This document shows positions 1 to 11,323 of a stretch of 64,000 nucleotides of DNA, piece by piece. The first letter of the stretch is position 1. Each line of letters opens with the position of its first letter. Below the pieces are notes generated by a model that was given only the letters and a program-made list of their open reading frames with translations, ran no database searches and was not told where the DNA came from. Origin of the DNA: Pelagibacteraceae bacterium AG-345-F21 (GTDB taxonomy: Bacteria; Pseudomonadota; Alphaproteobacteria; Pelagibacterales; Pelagibacteraceae); contig QCAW01000005.1 in the NCBI GenBank assembly GCA_003281795.1, positions 1 to 64,000 of the forward strand, written 5' to 3'. The position numbers and the translations under genes were made by a program.

Positions 1-23
1 ATAATTAAACGATCGATAAAAAA

Positions 24-839
24 TTGAAAACTAAATCTAAAATATTAATAATAGCAGGTTCAGACTCATCAGGTGGCGCAGGAATTCAAGCTGATATAAA
101 AACAGTCACAGCTTTAGGCAGTTATGCAATGACGGCAGTTACCGCTGTCACTGTCCAAAATACTAATGGAGTAGCTTCAGTGGTTGCTATCAAACCATCG
201 GAGATAGGAAAACAAATCTTATTCACTTGCAAAGATATTAAGCCAAATGCAATTAAAATAGGAATGCTTCATTCTTCTCAGGTAATTTTTTCTGTTGTTA
301 ATGCTTTACAAAAAGTCAAGACTTCTAAGATTATTTTAGATCCTGTCATGATTGCAAAAGGTGGAACTAGATTGATAAATAAATCAGCAATAAAAACATT
401 AAAAGAAAAATTAATTAAGAAAGCCTATTTGATTACACCAAATATTCCTGAGGCAGAAATTTTAACTAAAATGAAAATTAATACTCTCGAAGATATGATT
501 CACGCTGCTAAAATTCTGCAAAAATTAGGCGTCAAAAATGTTTTGCTTAAGGGCGGTCATAGAAAATCAGTTTATATACAAGATGTTCTTTTGAGCGGTA
601 AACAAGTAACAGTTTTTAAAAATAAAAAAATCACAACCAAAAATACTCATGGAACAGGCTGTACTTTATCGAGCGCAATCACTACATTTTTGTCATGTGG
701 AAAACCTTTAAAGAAATCCTGTGAGTTAGGAATTAAATATGTTAACCAAGGTATAGGATCTAATCCAAATAATGGAAAAGGAAATGGTCCTATAAACCAT
801 TTAAACTCAATAATAATAGTTAAAAAATTTAGATTATGA
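24..839 (+). CDS. thiD: Hydroxymethylpyrimidine/phosphomethylpyrimidine kinase (TTG start)
   Basis: ORF 271 aa; [18 protein letters not shown] and [11 protein letters not shown] motifs of the ThiD family. Confidence 0.93.
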   Translation: MKTKSKILIIAGSDSSGGAGIQADIKTVTALGSYAMTAVTAVTVQNTNGVASVVAIKPSEIGKQILFTCKDIKPNAIKIGMLHSSQVIFSVVNALQKVKTSKIILDPVMIAKGGTRLINKSAIKTLKEKLIKKAYLITPNIPEAEILTKMKINTLEDMIHAAKILQKLGVKNVLLKGGHRKSVYIQDVLLSGKQVTVFKNKKITTKNTHGTGCTLSSAITTFLSCGKPLKKSCELGIKYVNQGIGSNPNNGKGNGPINHLNSIIIVKKFRL

Positions 840-2128
840 AAAATGTAGTTGTTGTAGGTTCTCAGTGGGGCGATGAAGGAAAAGGAAAAATAGTTGATTG
901 GCTATCCAGTGAAGCAGATGTTGTAGTTCGTTTTCAAGGAGGTCATAATGCAGGTCACACTTTAGTTATAGATAAAAAAGTATTTAAATTAAGATTGTTA
1001 CCTTCAGGCATAGTCAGACAAGGAAAGATTTCAATTTTAGGTAATGGCGTTGTTATAGATCCCTGGGCATTGTTAGACGAGATTAAAGAAATAAAAAAAA
1101 AAGGAATTAACGTAAATCCAGATAATTTCATAATTTCAGAGTCCGCTTCTTTAATCCTTCCTTTTCATCAAGAAATGGATGAAATAAGGGAGGATGCTGC
1201 AGGAAAAGGCAAGATTGGAACAACAAGAAGAGGGATTGGACCTTGTTATGAAGATAAAGTTGGGAGGCGCTCTATTCGTGTGATGGACTTAAGGTCAAAA
1301 AGAAATCTAGAAAATAGACTTAAAAATGTATTGTTACACCACAACGCTATTAGAAAAGGTCTAAAAAAAAAGGTTTATAAAATAGATGATCTCAAAAAAA
1401 GATTATTAAAAATAGCACCTGAGATTTTAAAATTTGCCCAACCAGTCTGGTTAAAATTAGATGAATATATTAAAGATAGAAAAAAAATTTTATTTGAAGG
1501 AGCTCAAGGAATTCTTTTAGATGTAGACCATGGGACTTATCCTTACGTTACTTCATCTAACACTGTACCCGCAATGGCTGCAACTGGATCCGGTCTAGGA
1601 CCGAATAAAATAAACTATGTTTTAGGTATCACAAAAGCTTATACTACCAGGGTTGGAAGTGGACCTTTTCCTACAGAACTTAAAAATAAGATTGGTGAGA
1701 GTTTAGGTAAAAGGGGTAAAGAATTTGGAACAGTAACAGCAAGAAAAAGAAGATGCGGTTGGTTTGATGGTGTTTTAGTTCGTCAAACTATAAAAATTGC
1801 AGGAATAAACGCGATAGCTCTTACTAAGTTAGATGTCTTAGACGAGTTAGATGATATTAAAGTGTGCGTTGAATATGAATTAAATGGAAAGAAAATAAAT
1901 TATTTACCTACATCATCAGAGGATCAAACTAGAGTCAAGCCAATCTATAAAACATTCCCAGGTTGGAAAAGCTCAACTCAAGGAGTGAGGAATATTAAAG
2001 ATTTACCTGAAAAAGCTAAAAATTATATTTATGCTTTAGAAGATTTTATTGGCGCTAAGATTTCGAGTATTTCCACAAGCCCAGAAAGAGACGATACTAT
2101 TTTGATAGAAGATCCTTTTAAGGTTTAG
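836..2128 (+). CDS. purA: Adenylosuccinate synthetase
   Basis: [17 protein letters not shown]-terminus, GHNAGHT, ATGSG motifs; 4-nt ATGA overlap with thiD. Confidence 0.97.
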   Translation: MKNVVVVGSQWGDEGKGKIVDWLSSEADVVVRFQGGHNAGHTLVIDKKVFKLRLLPSGIVRQGKISILGNGVVIDPWALLDEIKEIKKKGINVNPDNFIISESASLILPFHQEMDEIREDAAGKGKIGTTRRGIGPCYEDKVGRRSIRVMDLRSKRNLENRLKNVLLHHNAIRKGLKKKVYKIDDLKKRLLKIAPEILKFAQPVWLKLDEYIKDRKKILFEGAQGILLDVDHGTYPYVTSSNTVPAMAATGSGLGPNKINYVLGITKAYTTRVGSGPFPTELKNKIGESLGKRGKEFGTVTARKRRCGWFDGVLVRQTIKIAGINAIALTKLDVLDELDDIKVCVEYELNGKKINYLPTSSEDQTRVKPIYKTFPGWKSSTQGVRNIKDLPEKAKNYIYALEDFIGAKISSISTSPERDDTILIEDPFKV

Positions 2129-3021
2129 TTTGCAGGAAGTAAATTTTTTGATTTACTCGCATTTATCATTGATTTTTGTAATTTTTCAAATGCTTTAGTT
2201 TCTATTTGTCTAATTCTTTCTCTGCTAATTTTGTATTTTTTACTTAACTCCTCTAGAGTTTTTGGATTTTCAGAAAGTCTTCTTGCTATTATAATTTCTT
2301 TTTCTCGATCATTTAAAATTTTCATAGAGTCTTTAAGCAATTCTTTTTTGTCATCATATTCTTGTTTTTGTGAGATCAAAAGCTCCTGATCTAAGGTATC
2401 ATCTACTAACCAATCTTGCCATTCATCAGTCTCTCCACTTTTAATTGGATCATTTAACGATTTTTCTTGACCCATCATTCTTCTATTCATGTTTATTACT
2501 TCATCAGAGTTTACATCTAATCTTTTTGAAATTTCTTTTACATGCTCATCTTTTAAATCTCCATCTTGTCCAGGAGCTATTTGATTTTTGAGTTTTTTTA
2601 AATTAAAAAAAAGTTTCTTTTGGGCAGTAGTGGTGCCCATTTTAACAAGACTCCAAGATCTTAAAACATACTCTTGAATAGAAGCTTTTATCCACCACAT
2701 CGCGTAAGTAGCTAATCTAAATCCTTTATCTGGATCAAATTTTTTTACTGCTTGCATTAATCCAATATTTCCCTCAGAAATTAACTCATTAACTGGCAAA
2801 CCATAACCTCGGTATCCCATAGCAATTTTTGCAACCAATCTTAAATGACTCGTTACTAATTTATGTGCAGACTGTAAGTTTCCATTCTCTTTCCAATTTT
2901 TGGCAAGCATGTATTCCTCCTCCGCATCAAGCATCGGGAACTTTTTAATTTGAGACAGATACAATGAAAGACCCCCTACTGATGGAGAAGGCAAATTACT
3001 TATCTGTTTATTACTTTTCAT
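2125..3021 (-). CDS. rpoH: RNA polymerase sigma-32 factor
   Basis: 298 aa sigma-70 family; [57 protein letters not shown] typical of RpoH. Confidence 0.93.
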   Translation of the reverse strand: MKSNKQISNLPSPSVGGLSLYLSQIKKFPMLDAEEEYMLAKNWKENGNLQSAHKLVTSHLRLVAKIAMGYRGYGLPVNELISEGNIGLMQAVKKFDPDKGFRLATYAMWWIKASIQEYVLRSWSLVKMGTTTAQKKLFFNLKKLKNQIAPGQDGDLKDEHVKEISKRLDVNSDEVINMNRRMMGQEKSLNDPIKSGETDEWQDWLVDDTLDQELLISQKQEYDDKKELLKDSMKILNDREKEIIIARRLSENPKTLEELSKKYKISRERIRQIETKAFEKLQKSMINASKSKNLLPAN

Positions 3022-3051
3022 GATTATGACTTATATATTAAATATATTTTT

Positions 3052-4035
3052 TCAACCACTTTGTTTTTTCAATAAATTCAACAATTTTTCAAAGTCTTTT
3101 GAAAGTTTCGAGTTAAACTCAATAAATTTGTTTATTGAAGGATGAATAAAACCTAAAGTTTTAGCGTGAAGAGTTTGCCCCTTTAATGATGATAAAATTT
3201 TTAAAAAACTTGGATTTATTTTTTTAAATTTGATATTTTTTTTTCCATACTGTTGATCTCCTAGTAAGGATGTTCCTTTAAATTTCATATGGACTCTTAT
3301 TTGATGAGTTCTACCGGTATCTAGAGAACATTCGATTAAACTTATTTTTGGAAGGTCTTTTACATTAAAAACTTTAATAGTTTTATAATTAGTAATTGCC
3401 TTTTTACCTCTCATTTCATTTGCGATCATTAATTGTCTATTTTTTTTATCTCTAGTTATTAAAGTTTCTATCCGACCGCTGAGAGGTCTAATCACACCCC
3501 ATATTAAACATAAATAATTTCTTTTTATTGTGTGATCACTAAACTGTTTTCCTAATTTAGCATGCGAAATGTTATTTTTTGCTATAACTAGTAAGCCACT
3601 AGTTTCTTTATCTATTCTATGAACAATTCCTGGTCTGTCTTCACCGTTTATATTTGAAAGATTTTTTTTAAATTTGTATACCAAAGCATTTACTAAAGTA
3701 TTTTGAGTATTTCCTGCTCCAGGATGAACTACCATACCCTGAGGTTTGTTGACAATTATTAAATCTTTGTCCTCATAAACAATATCTAATTTAATTTTGG
3801 AAGGGATAAGCTTTTCCTGTTTTTTAAGTATTATTTTAATCTGTACTTGATCTTTTTCTTTAATCTTTTTTGATGGTGAGTTTATAGTAATTTTGTTAAT
3901 TTTAACGTTATTATCAATTATCATTTTTTTAATTAATGATCTTGTTAACATAGTCAGTTTTTTATTTAAAAATATGTCTAATCTTAAGTCACGATCTATT
4001 TTATTGACCAAAAATTTTCTTGTTTTATTAATCAT
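3052..4035 (-). CDS. rluD: 23S rRNA pseudouridine synthase, RluD family
   Basis: S4-like N-terminus plus GIVHRIDKETSGLLVIAK catalytic motif and GRTHQIRVH. Confidence 0.9.
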   Translation of the reverse strand: MINKTRKFLVNKIDRDLRLDIFLNKKLTMLTRSLIKKMIIDNNVKINKITINSPSKKIKEKDQVQIKIILKKQEKLIPSKIKLDIVYEDKDLIIVNKPQGMVVHPGAGNTQNTLVNALVYKFKKNLSNINGEDRPGIVHRIDKETSGLLVIAKNNISHAKLGKQFSDHTIKRNYLCLIWGVIRPLSGRIETLITRDKKNRQLMIANEMRGKKAITNYKTIKVFNVKDLPKISLIECSLDTGRTHQIRVHMKFKGTSLLGDQQYGKKNIKFKKINPSFLKILSSLKGQTLHAKTLGFIHPSINKFIEFNSKLSKDFEKLLNLLKKQSG

Positions 4036-4056
4036 TTAAATTAAATTACTTCTTAT

Positions 4057-4130
4057 GCGCTTGTAGCTCAACTGGATAGAGCGTCTGACTTCGGATCAGA
4101 AGGTTGAGGGTTCAACTCCTTCCAGGCGCA
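4057..4130 (+). tRNA. tRNA-Arg (anticodon TCG)
   Basis: Cloverleaf read by eye: acceptor GCGCTTG/CAGGCGC, anticodon stem TCTGA-CTTCGGA-TCAGA, T arm GGTTCAACTCC, discriminator A; encoded CCA at 4131-4133. Confidence 0.95.
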
Positions 4131-4149
4131 CCACAAGAAGCAAAATATA

Positions 4150-4992
4150 TCAATTTTTTTTCTTCCTAATATATTTTTTTTCAAAATTTTTTAGAAATTG
4201 ATAAATCTTAAAACTCCGAACAAAATCTTTAAATTTTTCATTCTTTTCAAATATGTCATTTTTAATTCCAAATCTTTTTTTAAATCTTGTTGTGTTTTTA
4301 AAGTTTTTTCTATTTATTTCAGACTCCGGTCTACCTGATGAAAAATAGTATAGAGCAATAGACTTTCTAGACAAACCATCAGGACAGTTTAATGGCTCGG
4401 GATGTCCATGATTGCTAAAATCATTAGTAGAAAAAATAACAATTTTGTTAAAATTTGGAGATACTTTTTTCTCAGGTCTTTTCATGTCATTATCCCATAA
4501 TTCTAATTCACCACCATAATTGTTTGACCAATCTTTATTTAAATACACTAAGAGATTTAATCTTCTATCTAGAGGTAGAAACGGGTGTCGATTAAAATCT
4601 GTGTGAATTTTAAGAACTCCACCGCGCTTAATTTCATGCAAACCTCCACCCATTAAATGTGGATCTGGTACTAATTTTTCTTTTATAGAAGTCAAATTTT
4701 CTAAAAACAATAAAAATTTAGGAGAGTTTAAAAAATCTATGAATTTTTTGGTATTTTTAGAAAAAGTTGAATATCTATTATTAGAAAATTTTACTTCATT
4801 TTGTGAGTTATACTTTTCACTATCTTTTAATTTCGACAAATCAGGAAATTCTTTTAGAACATCTTCCAAGAAGCCTTCAGAAAAAAAATTTTCAAAAACG
4901 ATATGCGGAAATGGTTTATTTTTATTGTAAATCTCTAAATTTTTTTTAGCTATATATTCTAAGTCTTTATAGTTATTTGATAAAATATCCAT
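4150..4992 (-). CDS. 2OG-Fe(II) oxygenase family protein (prolyl 4-hydroxylase-like)
   Basis: HTDFNRHP...LNLLVYLNKDWSNNYGGELELWD...HGHPEPL pattern of 2OG-Fe(II) dioxygenases. Confidence 0.8.
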   Translation of the reverse strand: MDILSNNYKDLEYIAKKNLEIYNKNKPFPHIVFENFFSEGFLEDVLKEFPDLSKLKDSEKYNSQNEVKFSNNRYSTFSKNTKKFIDFLNSPKFLLFLENLTSIKEKLVPDPHLMGGGLHEIKRGGVLKIHTDFNRHPFLPLDRRLNLLVYLNKDWSNNYGGELELWDNDMKRPEKKVSPNFNKIVIFSTNDFSNHGHPEPLNCPDGLSRKSIALYYFSSGRPESEINRKNFKNTTRFKKRFGIKNDIFEKNEKFKDFVRSFKIYQFLKNFEKKYIRKKKN

Positions 4993-4993
4993 T

Positions 4994-5809
4994 TTACACT
5001 ATCCAATCTTGATATTTATTTAGATTGTTAATTATATACTCTGGAAAATTTTTATCTAGTTTTAACTTTTTATACTCATAATTTCTTCCTCTAATATCTT
5101 TAAGTTCTTTCAACCTAGACTTTATGATTTCAATATCATTTATTTCCGGTACATTTTCTTCTTGATGAGCTCCACTTTTAATTTTTTTTCTTAAATTTTC
5201 TGCATTTTTCAGGTCATTGAAATGCCAACCTCCATCTAAAATTAGTTGAGGAGGCTTAGGCTTATAAAACTTCCAAAAAGGTCGATTTTTTGTTTTTATA
5301 TCTCTAAGCCACTGGGGCGACTTTAAAAATTTTTTGACGCATATTTTTGTTCCTGGCCAATTATCGACAGTAATATTCAGTAGATTTAATTTAAGATGAA
5401 AATTCATTTGAATAAAACATGCATATTTATTTTTTATATTAAATTCTTTAATTTTTTTTGGGTTTGGGATTTCGTCAAGATCTGAAATCATTATCAAGTC
5501 ATCTTGATGGCTATCTTTATATCCTTTATGCAGAGAATTTCTTTGGTGTTGATCTCTAATATGCGCAGAGACCCAGTTTTTTTTGAAGGCAGGGACTTCT
5601 AAAGGAAGATCATCAATTACTAAATATTCGATTTTATCTTTAAATTTAATAAAATTTTTTATATTAAAATTTAATTTTTTTTCATTACCCGCATGATCTC
5701 GAGTAGCTTCAGCAATTACAAATTTATGTACATGATCTTTTAAGGTATTTAGCCTTAGATCAAGAACTAAATCTTCATCAAAATACATAAAACAATCGTA
5801 AATTTTCAT
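4994..5809 (-). CDS. Glycosyltransferase family 17-like protein
   Basis: MKIYDCFMYFDEDLVLDLRLNTLKDHVHKFVIAEATRDHAG...DLIMISDLDEIPNP characteristic of GT17. Confidence 0.82.
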   Translation of the reverse strand: MKIYDCFMYFDEDLVLDLRLNTLKDHVHKFVIAEATRDHAGNEKKLNFNIKNFIKFKDKIEYLVIDDLPLEVPAFKKNWVSAHIRDQHQRNSLHKGYKDSHQDDLIMISDLDEIPNPKKIKEFNIKNKYACFIQMNFHLKLNLLNITVDNWPGTKICVKKFLKSPQWLRDIKTKNRPFWKFYKPKPPQLILDGGWHFNDLKNAENLRKKIKSGAHQEENVPEINDIEIIKSRLKELKDIRGRNYEYKKLKLDKNFPEYIINNLNKYQDWIV

Positions 5810-5821
5810 CTGTTAAAATTT

Positions 5822-6613
5822 TTATTCTCCAATATTAATCAAAGTCCCTCTTTTTTTGGCTCCAAAATAAGCTAAATAAAATATTACAACACCAAAAATG
5901 AAGTAAATAATCGATATAGTTATACTAATTACTATCGTATTAAAATTTACAGTATTATTTATTAAAATATTTCTTAATTCTTCGAAAATATGAACTAGAG
6001 GAAGAAGTTTAGCCAAACCTTGCAAAAAGTCAGGTAAAATTTCTATCGGGTAATAAATACAACCTAGGGGGGCCAAAAAAAATAAACTCGCCCATGCAAT
6101 ATTTTCAAATGAAGGACCGTACCTCAATAAACCAGCGGTAACCAATAGACCTAAAGTAACACCAAAAATATAAAGACTAATCATTAGAAAAATTAATGGA
6201 ATTCCCAATTTGAATATTGAAACACCAAAAAGAGGTATTGCTATAAGCGCTGCAGGCAACAGTCCAATTAGGGTTCTAAAAATTGCAGTTATAGTTAATG
6301 CCGTTATTATTTCACTAATTTTAATTGGAGCTATAAAAAGATTTGTAAAGTTTCTACTCCAAATCTCCTCAAGAAACATCATGTTATAACTAATGCTAGA
6401 CCTAAATAAAAAATCATAAAGAATGGCTGCACTTAATATTATACCTACAGTATTTTCATAATAACTTGAAGTTAAAGTAAAAAATTTTGAAATAAATCCC
6501 CAAAGAAAAATTTGAATCGTAGGCCAGTATATTAAATCTAAAATTCTAGGAAACGAACCCTTAATTAAATAAACATGCCTTAAACAGAGAGCAAATATTT
6601 TATTCCAATTCAT
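5822..6613 (-). CDS. ABC-2 type transporter permease
   Basis: Six-TM hydrophobic protein overlapping the downstream-coded ABC ATPase gene; ABC-2 permease architecture. Confidence 0.83.
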   Translation of the reverse strand: MNWNKIFALCLRHVYLIKGSFPRILDLIYWPTIQIFLWGFISKFFTLTSSYYENTVGIILSAAILYDFLFRSSISYNMMFLEEIWSRNFTNLFIAPIKISEIITALTITAIFRTLIGLLPAALIAIPLFGVSIFKLGIPLIFLMISLYIFGVTLGLLVTAGLLRYGPSFENIAWASLFFLAPLGCIYYPIEILPDFLQGLAKLLPLVHIFEELRNILINNTVNFNTIVISITISIIYFIFGVVIFYLAYFGAKKRGTLINIGE

Positions 6614-7334
6614 CTTTATTTCTCGCTAGTTTCAAAAAGGTATCTTCTAAGTTTTTTCTTCCGTGTTTTTCGATAAGAGCTTTACAACTTCCTCTATCTA
6701 TTATTTTACCCTTTTTCATCATTACTATGTTATCACAAAGTCTTTCCACTTCAGCCATATTATGAGAGGCTAATAAAATAGTGAGTTCATTTTGTGATTT
6801 ATAATTTTCTAGAAAAGTTCTAACGTAATCACCAACATCAGGATCTAAACTTGCAGTAGGTTCATCCAAAAATAAAAGTTTTGGTTTATTAATTAGAGAT
6901 TTTGCTAGAGAAACCCTATTTTTTTGGCCAGATGAAAGTTCTCCATTTTTTTTATAAACAAAATCCTTTAGATTTAAATTTTCTATCATTTCGTCAATTC
7001 TTTGGCTGGCATTTTTAACCCCGTATAATTTAGCATAAACATTTAAATTTTGAAAAACAGTAAGTTTTTTGGGAAGCTCAATATATGGCGATGCAAAATT
7101 TATCGAACCTAATAATTCAATTCTATTTTTTGAATTTAATTCTTTATTATCAATTATAATTTTTCCACTTGACGGAGAAATTAATCCGAGCATCATTCCA
7201 ATAGATGTAGTCTTACCACACCCATTAGGACCTAGTAGACCCATTGTTTTATTCTTATCAATTGTAAAAGAAATATCTTTAACTGCGAATATGTTATTAA
7301 ATTTTTTACTAATATTTATTACTTCTAATTTCAT
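6600..7334 (-). CDS. ABC transporter ATP-binding protein
   Basis: Walker A GPNGCGKTT, signature LSSGQKNRVSLAKSL, Walker B LLFLDEPTASLDP. Confidence 0.92.
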   Translation of the reverse strand: MKLEVINISKKFNNIFAVKDISFTIDKNKTMGLLGPNGCGKTTSIGMMLGLISPSSGKIIIDNKELNSKNRIELLGSINFASPYIELPKKLTVFQNLNVYAKLYGVKNASQRIDEMIENLNLKDFVYKKNGELSSGQKNRVSLAKSLINKPKLLFLDEPTASLDPDVGDYVRTFLENYKSQNELTILLASHNMAEVERLCDNIVMMKKGKIIDRGSCKALIEKHGRKNLEDTFLKLARNKDELE

Positions 7335-8290
7335 TATTTTTTTGACGCTCTTTCTAATCTATCATTTATTGCAATACCTATTCCTTTGTTGGGAACTTTT
7401 ACTACAAAGATTTTTTTAAATTTTTTTTTTTTAATTTTTCTTAATGTTCTATATAAATTAGATGCCGCTTCTTTCAAGTTCGAATTCTTACTTAAATTAA
7501 AGGAGTGCTTAATCCCATTATATTTTTTACCAAAAGTTAAAATTGCACAGTTTTTATCAATTCTATTTGTATCAAAATACATTGGTATACCAGGTGAATA
7601 ATGAGACTTTAACATTCCAGGTGATTTGATTTTTGATTTTTTATTTACTTTATAAATTTTCTTTTTTAATATTTTTCTTATTGTTTTTAGTTCAACTAAG
7701 CCAGGTCTTAAGATAGTAGGTTTTCCAGTTAAGTCTAACACTGTAGACTCCAAACCTATCTTTGAATTTCCGCCATCTACAATTAATTTCAAACTATTTT
7801 TAAACTCATCTGACACATCAAGAGCATTGACTGGACTTAAGTTTGAAGAAATGTTTGCACTCGGCATAGCTAAGGGAAAATTAATTTTTTTTAAAATTGT
7901 TCTTGTCACCGGATGTTTTGGAAACCTAATACCTATTGAATTTAAATTAGCAGAGACTTTTGGTTGAATCTTGGAATTTCCTCTTTTTTTTAAGATAAAT
8001 GTAATAGGTCCTGGGCAAAGTTTTTTATATAATTTAAAAAAATCTTTATTAAATATCACATCATTTTCAGCTTTTTTATAGTTGTAATAATGAACTATTA
8101 AAGGATTTAAATTAGGTCTTTTTTTTATTTTATATATTTTTTTTATTGGTTTTTTTAGATAAGCATTTCCAGCTAGTCCATAAACTGTTTCAGTGGGTAA
8201 ACCTACTATATTCCCTTTTTTTAAATTTAAAATTGTTTTATCTAACATTTTTTTGTTATAAGGAAAAATATTTGAATAGAAATTTTTCAT
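7334..8290 (-). CDS. L-threonylcarbamoyladenylate synthase, Sua5 type (preferred ATG at 8290; longer ORF to 8323)
   Basis: GLPTETVYGLAGNA, PSANISSNLSPVNA and SPGMLKSHYSPG (Sua5 C-terminal domain). Confidence 0.88.
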   Translation of the reverse strand: MKNFYSNIFPYNKKMLDKTILNLKKGNIVGLPTETVYGLAGNAYLKKPIKKIYKIKKRPNLNPLIVHYYNYKKAENDVIFNKDFFKLYKKLCPGPITFILKKRGNSKIQPKVSANLNSIGIRFPKHPVTRTILKKINFPLAMPSANISSNLSPVNALDVSDEFKNSLKLIVDGGNSKIGLESTVLDLTGKPTILRPGLVELKTIRKILKKKIYKVNKKSKIKSPGMLKSHYSPGIPMYFDTNRIDKNCAILTFGKKYNGIKHSFNLSKNSNLKEAASNLYRTLRKIKKKKFKKIFVVKVPNKGIGIAINDRLERASKK

Positions 8291-8311
8291 AATATTATTA
8301 TTATACACTTG

Positions 8312-8539
8312 ATGAAAAATCAAAATATTCCAGGTAAAATAAAAAGTAAATCCTTAAAAGAAGCTAAAGAGGAAATAAATCGAATTTTAAATAAACTCGA
8401 GGGTAAAGATGCTGATTTAGCGAATTTTGCTGAAGAATATAAAAGACTTATTTTATTAAATAAACATATTGATCAAGAGTTTAAAAAAAAAGCTAAAGAT
8501 TTTTCGTCTAAAAATAAAAAAAAAAAAAATGATAAATAA
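8312..8539 (+). CDS. xseB: Exodeoxyribonuclease VII small subunit
   Basis: Short helical protein KEEINRILNKLEGKDADLANFAEEYKRLILLNKHIDQEFKKK; canonical xseB-ispA-dxs order. Confidence 0.85.
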   Translation: MKNQNIPGKIKSKSLKEAKEEINRILNKLEGKDADLANFAEEYKRLILLNKHIDQEFKKKAKDFSSKNKKKKNDK

Positions 8540-9404
8540 GAAATTAAAAAAAAATGCTGAAAAAGTAGATAAATTTTTAATTAATTATTTTAAAAAACAA
8601 AAAAAAACATTGCTGACAAACCCAATGAAATATGGAGTTATCGCGGGTGGAAAAAAAATTAGATCAACTATCATTTTTGACTTAGGAAAAATTTTTAATC
8701 TAAGTGAGAAAAAGCTAATTAATATTTGTGCTGCTGTAGAATGCATTCATTCATACTCTCTAATTCACGATGATCTACCTTGTATGGATAATGACAAGAT
8801 AAGACGCGGAAAGCCGTCTACCCACATTAAATATGGAGAAGCTTCAGCAGTGTTAGCAGGGAATTCTTTATTAACTCTAGCTTTTGAAATTATTTCAGAT
8901 CAAAATTACGCTGTAAGCTCAAAGACCAAAAATGAAATTATAAAATATTTAGCTTTTTGTTCAGGCCATACAGGAATTGCAGGAGGACAAGAATTAGATT
9001 TAAAATTTGAAAATAAAAGAAAAAATCTAAAACAAATCATCGATATGCAAAAGAAAAAAACTGGAAAACTCTTTAATTTTTGTTTTTTTTCAGTTTCAGC
9101 GTTAGCAAATAAAAAAAAAAAAGAAAAACTTTATTTAAGCAATTTGGGTGAAGAAATAGGTTTACTTTTTCAATTTGCTGATGACTTTTTAGATGTAATT
9201 GGTTCAAAAAAGATAATTGGCAAGCCCATTAAAAAAGATAATAAAAAGGGAAAATCAACCTTGATAAACTTAATTGGATACAAAAAAGCACACTTGTATG
9301 CAAATAATCTTAAGAAAAAGATATTGCTTAAATTACAAAAACATGGAAAAAATGCTAGAGATTTGACTGATACAATTGAATTTATTTTAGGAAGAAATTT
9401 TTAA
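8529..9404 (+). CDS. ispA: Farnesyl/geranylgeranyl diphosphate synthase (start at MINKKLKK; the listed ORF begins earlier)
   Basis: [24 protein letters not shown] (FARM) and FQFADDFLD (SARM) motifs. Confidence 0.9.
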   Translation: MINKKLKKNAEKVDKFLINYFKKQKKTLLTNPMKYGVIAGGKKIRSTIIFDLGKIFNLSEKKLINICAAVECIHSYSLIHDDLPCMDNDKIRRGKPSTHIKYGEASAVLAGNSLLTLAFEIISDQNYAVSSKTKNEIIKYLAFCSGHTGIAGGQELDLKFENKRKNLKQIIDMQKKKTGKLFNFCFFSVSALANKKKKEKLYLSNLGEEIGLLFQFADDFLDVIGSKKIIGKPIKKDNKKGKSTLINLIGYKKAHLYANNLKKKILLKLQKHGKNARDLTDTIEFILGRNF

Positions 9405-11323
9405 TGACTAAACTAATAAGACAAATTAATTTTCCAGAGGATTTAAGAAAACTTAAGAAAGATCAACTTAAACAAGTATCAGTTGAGCTGAGAGATGAAT
9501 TAATCGATATAGTATCAGAAACTGGGGGACATCTTGGCGCTGGATTAGGTGTTGTAGAACTAACAGTGGCATTACACTATGTCTTTGACACTCCTAAAGA
9601 CAAACTAGTTTGGGATGTGAGTCATCAAACTTATCCGCACAAAATAATAACTGGCAGAAAAGATAGAATTAAAACTTTAAGGAAGGGCGGAGGCTTATCT
9701 GGATTTACAAAAAGATCTGAAAGCGAATATGATCCGTTTGGAGCTGCGCATAGTTCAACCTCTATTTCTTCTACTCTAGGTATGGCTGTTGCTAAAAAAC
9801 TATCTAACAATAACAACAATGTAGTTGCTGTTATCGGAGATGGAGCGATGAGTGCCGGAATGGCTTATGAAGCTATGAATAATGCTGGAGCATTAAAATC
9901 AAAACTTATTGTTGTTCTGAATGATAATGATATGTCCATATCAAAACCTGTAGGAGCTATGAGTAAATACTTAGCTAGACTTTTATCAGGCAAATTATAT
10001 TTTAGTTTTAGAGAAACAGTTAAAATGGTCATCTCAGCTTTTTCAAAAAGATTTAGTCAAAAAGCTGGTAAAGCTGAAGATTTATTAAGAGGAATTGTTA
10101 CTGGCGGCACTTTATTTAGTGAATTAGGTTTTTACTATATTGGTCCTGTGGACGGACATGATGTTGATAATCTAGTCCAAATATTTGAAAATGTTAAAAA
10201 TTCTAGTCATCAAGGACCAATATTAATTCATGTCAGAACTCAAAAAGGGAAAGGCTATAAACCAGCTGAGGAGTCGGGAGATAAATATCATGGGGTTTCA
10301 AAATTTAATGTTTCTACTGGTGAACAAAGTAAATCTAAATCAAATGCTCCTTCTTACACAAAAGTATTTGCCGAAACTTTAATTAAACATGCCGAACAAG
10401 ATACTAAAATTATTGGAATAACAGGAGCTATGCCGTCTGGTACAGGGTTAAATTTATTTGAAAAAAGATTCCCTGACAGAACCTTTGATGTTGGAATAGC
10501 TGAACAGCATGCAGTTACTTTTGCAGCTGGTCTAGCTACTGAGGGTTACAAGCCTTATGCAGCAATTTATTCAACTTTTCTTCAAAGAGCTTATGATCAA
10601 GTAGTCCACGATGTTGCTATTCAGTCGTTACCTGTGAGATTTGCTATAGATAGGGCGGGTCTTGTAGGAGCTGACGGACCAACGCACGCTGGCTCTTTTG
10701 ATATAACATATTTGTCTACTTTGCCAAATTTTGTTGTCATGGCAGCTAGTGATGAGTCCGAACTAGTTAAAATGATCAACACATCAGTACATATTAACGA
10801 TCGTCCCTCAGCATTTAGATATCCCCGTGGAAATGGAATCGGAGTTACTATGCCATCAATTAACGAACTTTTAAAAATTGGAAAAGGTAGAGTTATTAAA
10901 GAAGGAAAAAAAGCTGCAATTTTAAATTTTGGAACAAGATTGGAAGAATGTAAAAAAGCCTCAGAAATATTATCTCAAAGAGGAATAAACATTACAATTA
11001 TAGACGCAAGATTCTCGAAGCCTCTAGATGAAAAATTAATTATGGAAATTGCTAATAATCATGAAGTTTTAATTTCGATCGAAGAAGGTTCCATAGGTGG
11101 TTTTGGATCCCATGTGATGCAACTCTTATCCGATAGAGGGGTGTTTGATAAAGGATTAAAATTTAGATCTATGATTTTACCAGACTCATTTATTGATCAA
11201 GACACTCCAGAAAAAATGTATGAAAAGGCTGGATTAGACTGCTTATCAATTGTAAATAGAATTCAAGAAACTCTTAATTCAAATATTGTTTTAGCTAAAA
11301 ACAAAAATAAGATATCAAATTAA
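9404..11323 (+). CDS. dxs: 1-deoxy-D-xylulose-5-phosphate synthase
   Basis: [39 protein letters not shown]; thiamine-binding [18 protein letters not shown]. Confidence 0.96.
   Translation: MTKLIRQINFPEDLRKLKKDQLKQVSVELRDELIDIVSETGGHLGAGLGVVELTVALHYVFDTPKDKLVWDVSHQTYPHKIITGRKDRIKTLRKGGGLSGFTKRSESEYDPFGAAHSSTSISSTLGMAVAKKLSNNNNNVVAVIGDGAMSAGMAYEAMNNAGALKSKLIVVLNDNDMSISKPVGAMSKYLARLLSGKLYFSFRETVKMVISAFSKRFSQKAGKAEDLLRGIVTGGTLFSELGFYYIGPVDGHDVDNLVQIFENVKNSSHQGPILIHVRTQKGKGYKPAEESGDKYHGVSKFNVSTGEQSKSKSNAPSYTKVFAETLIKHAEQDTKIIGITGAMPSGTGLNLFEKRFPDRTFDVGIAEQHAVTFAAGLATEGYKPYAAIYSTFLQRAYDQVVHDVAIQSLPVRFAIDRAGLVGADGPTHAGSFDITYLSTLPNFVVMAASDESELVKMINTSVHINDRPSAFRYPRGNGIGVTMPSINELLKIGKGRVIKEGKKAAILNFGTRLEECKKASEILSQRGINITIIDARFSKPLDEKLIMEIANNHEVLISIEEGSIGGFGSHVMQLLSDRGVFDKGLKFRSMILPDSFIDQDTPEKMYEKAGLDCLSIVNRIQETLNSNIVLAKNKNKISN

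Noticed and set aside
4057-4133. Possible integration site: tRNA-Arg next to accessory genes
   Set aside because: No integrase and no duplicated tRNA 3' end (att repeat) found by eye downstream.
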